Shown here piece after piece: positions 5,516 through 7,938 of a DNA stretch of 7,938 nucleotides. Made by a program: the position numbers and the translations under genes. This DNA is from JBBSEX01 sp038239345. GTDB taxonomy: Bacteria > Acidobacteriota > Terriglobia > Bryobacterales > Bryobacteraceae. The stretch covers positions 1-7,938 of the forward strand of contig JBBSEX010000093.1 in assembly GCA_038239345.1 (NCBI GenBank), in the 5' to 3' direction. Every line of letters starts with the position of its first letter. Within the stretch, counting starts at the first letter, position 1. A model generated the notes under the pieces. The model was not told the DNA's origin and did no database searches. It saw only the letters and a program-made list of their open reading frames with translations.

Positions 5516-5550
5516 TAAGCACTTATACTTATAAGCAGCTATATGCTTAT
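5516..5550. promoter_or_regulatory. Probable operator of the toxin-antitoxin operon
   Basis: TAAGCA occurs at 5516-5521 and 5532-5537 (16 bp apart), and the inverse TGCTTA at 5544-5549. The last two form the inverted repeat ATAAGCA-6 bp-TGCTTAT. It overlaps the antitoxin start codon, a position where RHH antitoxins commonly bind to repress their own operon. The binding role is inferred. Confidence 0.5.
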
Positions 5551-5824
5551 GACCCAGCCAGAAGAAAACACCCGTCTGACTATTACTTGGTCCAAACAGA
5601 CCGATTTTGCCTTGCGCTCCTATCTTGGCGCCCAGGGCATGAAAAAGGGCGACATTTCGAAATTCATCGAGGAAGCCGTCCGCTGGCGTATCTTTCATCA
5701 GACCGTCCGCGAGGCCCGCGAAGCTTTTGCCGACGTTTCCCCCGACGAGCTCCAGAAAATGATTGACGAGGCCGTCGACGACGTCCGCGCGAAACACTAC
5801 CAGGAACGAGCCAACCGGTCCTGA
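5543..5824 (+). CDS. Ribbon-helix-helix antitoxin
   Basis: The product has 93 residues from ATG 5543, or 91 from ATG 5549; neither has a clear Shine-Dalgarno. The N-terminal half fits a ribbon-helix-helix fold: the strand TRLTITWS (about 10-17), a helix to about residue 31, the turn QGMKKGDIS and the helix KFIEEAVRWRIF. The C-terminal half (ADVSPDELQKMIDEAVDDVR) is acidic and helical, typical of the part that wraps the toxin. The PIN toxin gene follows with no gap (TGA then TTG). RHH antitoxins neutralise the toxin and bind the operon promoter as dimers, which fits the TAAGCA repeats overlapping the start. Confidence 0.85.
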   Translation: MLMTQPEENTRLTITWSKQTDFALRSYLGAQGMKKGDISKFIEEAVRWRIFHQTVREAREAFADVSPDELQKMIDEAVDDVRAKHYQERANRS

Positions 5825-6250
5825 TTGCGCGTCATTCTCGATACCAACGTACTGCTGTCCGGCCTGCTGATCTCCCACAGCGCACCGGCGAAGCTTCTCG
5901 ATGCCTGGGAGCGGAATCTATTCACGCTCGTCGCCTGTGACGCGCTTATTGCGGAACTCCGCGACGTCGCCGCTCGGCCCTTCTTCAAGGCTAGGCTTCG
6001 TGCCAGCGCGGCTGAACTGCTCGCAGCAGGCCTTCGGGACTTCTCTTTGTTCTGTCAGGACCTGCCATCCGGCCCGGTCGCGCCGGGTCCCCAAGATAGC
6101 TATCTGCTCGCACTGGCGGAAGCCGGCGAAGCCGGGTTTCTCGTGACCGGCGACAAAGGACTCCAGGCTCTGAAACATCACAAGTCCACCCGGATTATTA
6201 CTCCCTCCGCGATGCTCGAACTCCTGCACAAAAGGGAGAGGCGCGAATAA
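5825..6250 (+). CDS. PIN-domain toxin, probable ribonuclease
   Basis: The 141-residue PIN protein resembles the PIN_3 / COG1569 group of putative type II toxins. The start must be TTG 5825, directly after the antitoxin's TGA, because the family's first strand (RVILDTNVLLSG) begins at residue 2 and no other start exists. Conserved acidic positions that would bind magnesium are D6, E44 (IAELRDVAARPFF), D91 (PQDSYLLALAE) and D110 (LVTGDKGL). The usual DPDD before the third position reads APGPQD here, so one accessory acidic residue is missing. Such toxins cut RNA, often tRNA or mRNA, until bound by the antitoxin; the target here is unknown. The adjoining stop and start imply translational coupling, keeping toxin below antitoxin. 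The pair may stabilise this mobile-element-rich segment. Confidence 0.87.
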   Translation: MRVILDTNVLLSGLLISHSAPAKLLDAWERNLFTLVACDALIAELRDVAARPFFKARLRASAAELLAAGLRDFSLFCQDLPSGPVAPGPQDSYLLALAEAGEAGFLVTGDKGLQALKHHKSTRIITPSAMLELLHKRERRE

Positions 6251-6265
6251 CGGGATCATCGTACT

Positions 6266-6279
6266 TGCACAAGTGTGCA
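6266..6279. repeat. Short inverted repeat TGCAC-AAGT-GTGCA
   Basis: A small hairpin-forming repeat lies 15 bp after the toxin stop. It has no T-tract, so a terminator role is weak. The TGTGCATATAC that begins in it (6274) is one candidate outer tip for the transposon whose transposase follows, since Tn7-like ends begin with TGT. Confidence 0.25.
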
Positions 6280-6335
6280 TATACATGCTCAAATAAGCAA
6301 CATCCCTCCCATGCCGCGCAAGAGCGAGTGGTTAC

Positions 6336-6456
6336 TGCGACTTCTGTGAATTCTTGTGAATTCTCTTAATTGCTGCGACTCACGTCTCTAAGAATCAATC
6401 ACTTCCAGCTTGCTCCTCACCATCATTCCTGCGCTAGCACCATTATTGTTGCGACT
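6336..6456 (+). repeat. Probable transposase-binding repeats of a Tn7/Tn5053-like end
   Basis: TGCGACT occurs at 6336-6342, 6374-6380 and 6450-6456. The start-to-start distances are 38 and 76 bp, that is one and two units of 38. A degraded copy, TGCTCCTCAC (compare TGCGACTCAC), sits at 6411, one base off the missing position. Two perfect tandem copies of TGTGAATTCT (6345-6364) lie beside the first. Spaced same-direction repeats just upstream of the transposase gene match the multiple TnsB/TniA binding sites at ends of Tn7-like and Tn5053-like elements. The outermost tip is not identified; it should lie between 6251 and 6336. Confidence 0.55.
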
Positions 6457-6486
6457 GGCTAATTCTTTTTGTTATGCTAGGCGGCC

Positions 6487-7938
6487 ATGTTGCGGCCTAT
6501 TTCCCGCACTCCGCCGGACCTGAGCCACGTCTCCGAAGAGGCTTGGAAGCATGCCCGAAAGCGGTTTGCTGCCATCCAGCCACTCCTCGCAGAGACACCG
6601 GTTTCCAAAGAAGTCGCTAAAGAGTTCGCCCAAGCTGCGGGAGTTCACGTTTCTACTCTGTACCGCTGGCTCGAAGCGTATCGAGCAACTGGACAGTTGA
6701 CCGCGCTACTGCCCGAGAAATCTGGCGTACGGCCAGGGCACACGCGTCTCGCGGAAAGCGTGGAGCGGATCGTCGCGACCGCTATCGAGCAGGTCTACCT
6801 CACGCGCCAGCGGCCCTCCATGCAGAAGGTGGTCACGGAAATTCTTGCCCGCTGCCGCGCCAACCATATTGAGGCGCCTCATCCAAATACGATCCGGCGC
6901 CGCATCGCGCGGATACCCGAACAGGTTGAGACCAAACGCCGCAACGGAAACAGGGCCGCGCGGGCTTATGCACCTATTGAAGGGAGCTTCCCAATTCCGG
7001 AAGCCGCGCTGGGCGCGGTTCAGATCGATCACACGAAGGTGGACATTATCCTCGTCGATGACATCTCCCGCCAGCCAGTTGGCCGGCCCTGGATCACCGT
7101 GGCGATCGACATCTTCAGCCGCATGATCGCGGGTTTCTATGTATCGTTCGATCCGCCGGGAGCAATGTCAACAGGCTTGTGCATTGCGCATGCCATGCTG
7201 CCCAAGAACATCTGGTTGGCAAAATACGGAATTACAACGCCCTGGCCGGTCTGCGGGCGCATTCGAATGCTGCACCTCGACAACGCCAAGGAATTCCACG
7301 GGACGATGCTCGACAGAGCTTGTCAGAACTATGGCATCGAGATCCAGTGGCGGCCGGTGAAGAAGCCATGGTACGGCGGCCACATCGAGCGCTGGATGGG
7401 AACCTTCGCCCAGGAATTACAGAACCTGCCCGGAGCCACGTTCTCGAGCCCGGTCGAGCGCGGCGATTACGATTCGGAGGGGCAAGCGGCATTGACCCTG
7501 ACGGAGTTCGAGAGATGGCTGGCCACGTTCATCACCGAGGTCTACCATCAGCGGGTGCACAGCGCGTTGGGGGTTGCGCCAATTCGGAAATATGAATCGA
7601 GCGCCCCCAAAAACGCGGGCTGGAAAGTGGATGAACGCCGGCTGAGACTGGACTTCATGCCTTATCTGGAGCGGACGGTGCAGCCCTACGGCATCCTGAT
7701 CGATCAGATTGCCTACTACTCGGATGTTTTGCGCCGGTGGGTGAACGCCGCGGAGACCGACCATCCGGCGCGAAAGCGCAAGTTCACGGTACGGCGTGAT
7801 CCGCGCGATATCAGCGTGGTCTACTTCTGGGACCCAGAAGCGCAAGAATACTTCCGCATCCCGTATCGCGATACCACGCACCCCGCGATCAGCGTGTGGG
7901 AGCTCAAGGAAATTCGCCGGCAGCTTCAACAACAGGGC
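6487..7938 (+). CDS. tniA: TniA/TnsB-like DDE transposase (3' end outside window)
   Basis: The frame opens at ATG 6487 (AGGCGG just before it) and stays open for 484 codons to the window edge. Two helix-turn-helix regions lie at about 38-62 (VSKEVAKEF...STLYRWLEAY) and 109-140, as expected for end-binding domains. The RNase H-like catalytic core (about 175-345) has D181 (QIDHTKVDI), D265 (LHLDNAKEF) and E301 (YGGHIERWMGTF), with 35 residues between the last two, the D-D-35-E pattern. The motifs GRPWITVAIDIFSR and YHQRVHSALG are typical of TniA/Tn552/Mu-type transposases. Residues about 389-465 look like the C-terminal beta-barrel (Mu_transpos_C). It cuts and joins transposon ends and normally needs an AAA+ partner encoded next. 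The catalytic triad is intact. IS-type rve transposases are a less likely alternative because of the length and C-terminal domain. Confidence 0.9.
   Translation, partial: MLRPISRTPPDLSHVSEEAWKHARKRFAAIQPLLAETPVSKEVAKEFAQAAGVHVSTLYRWLEAYRATGQLTALLPEKSGVRPGHTRLAESVERIVATAIEQVYLTRQRPSMQKVVTEILARCRANHIEAPHPNTIRRRIARIPEQVETKRRNGNRAARAYAPIEGSFPIPEAALGAVQIDHTKVDIILVDDISRQPVGRPWITVAIDIFSRMIAGFYVSFDPPGAMSTGLCIAHAMLPKNIWLAKYGITTPWPVCGRIRMLHLDNAKEFHGTMLDRACQNYGIEIQWRPVKKPWYGGHIERWMGTFAQELQNLPGATFSSPVERGDYDSEGQAALTLTEFERWLATFITEVYHQRVHSALGVAPIRKYESSAPKNAGWKVDERRLRLDFMPYLERTVQPYGILIDQIAYYSDVLRRWVNAAETDHPARKRKFTVRRDPRDISVVYFWDPEAQEYFRIPYRDTTHPAISVWELKEIRRQLQQQG

Larger units (their letters stand above)
6336..7938 (+). 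mobile_element. Left part of a Tn7/Tn5053-like transposon (partial)
   Basis: Spaced end repeats followed by a TniA/TnsB-like transposase gene suggest one end of a transposon that continues past the window. Elements of this family usually encode an AAA+ partner (TniB or TnsC) directly downstream and sometimes a target-selection protein; neither is in view. The exact left boundary is not determined. The start given is the first repeat. Confidence 0.55.

Noticed and set aside
5495..5878. A 127-codon minus-strand frame over the antitoxin gene
   Set aside because: It is antisense to the RHH antitoxin and the start of the PIN toxin, both of which have recognisable folds, so it is a shadow frame.
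7417..7932. A 171-codon minus-strand frame at the right edge
   Set aside because: It lies antisense to the transposase core and C-terminal domain, which read through without interruption on the plus strand.

Overview
The window is GC-rich bacterial DNA from an accessory, recombination-prone region. The short Gram-negative-type OmpA-like protein rules out a typical Gram-positive. Phylum cannot be fixed from the sequence; an Acidobacteriota or proteobacterial soil genome is only a guess.

Layout: (1) Positions 1-1485 hold a fragment of a membrane-protein-like frame (minus), a secreted OmpA/Pal-type peptidoglycan-binding protein (minus, 248-835), a small possible zinc-binding protein reading away from it (915-1130, plus) and two tentative tiny minus-strand frames (1127-1401). 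(2) A 120-residue stand-alone LuxR/GerE DNA-binding protein (1486-1848) has its last codons inside the left end of the next element. (3) Positions 1814-5332 are a complete-looking recombinase-in-trio (RIT) element of about 3.5 kb. It carries three overlapping tyrosine recombinase genes (ritA, ritB, ritC), all with apparently intact catalytic residues. It is bounded by a perfect 32-bp inverted repeat and, outside that, by a 32-bp palindrome at each end, both centred on GAGCTC. A 10-bp motif, ATAATGCCGA and variants, occurs four times at each end in mirror-image order, which looks like the recombinase-binding layout. (4) Positions 5333-6250 hold a 16-codon serine-resolvase remnant followed by a type II toxin-antitoxin pair (RHH antitoxin and PIN-domain toxin, the toxin starting at TTG directly after the antitoxin stop). 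(5) Positions 6251-7938 hold a stretch with TGCGACT repeats at about 38-bp intervals, probably the end of a Tn7/Tn5053-like transposon, then a TniA/TnsB-type DDE transposase that runs off the window.

Three unrelated recombination chemistries (tyrosine, serine remnant, DDE) and a toxin-antitoxin module lie within about 6 kb, so the segment reads as an insertion hot spot. RIT elements are a described class. What looks least described here is the terminal architecture: the nested palindrome, inverted repeat and repeated motif, and its insertion at the extreme 3' end of a LuxR-type gene.
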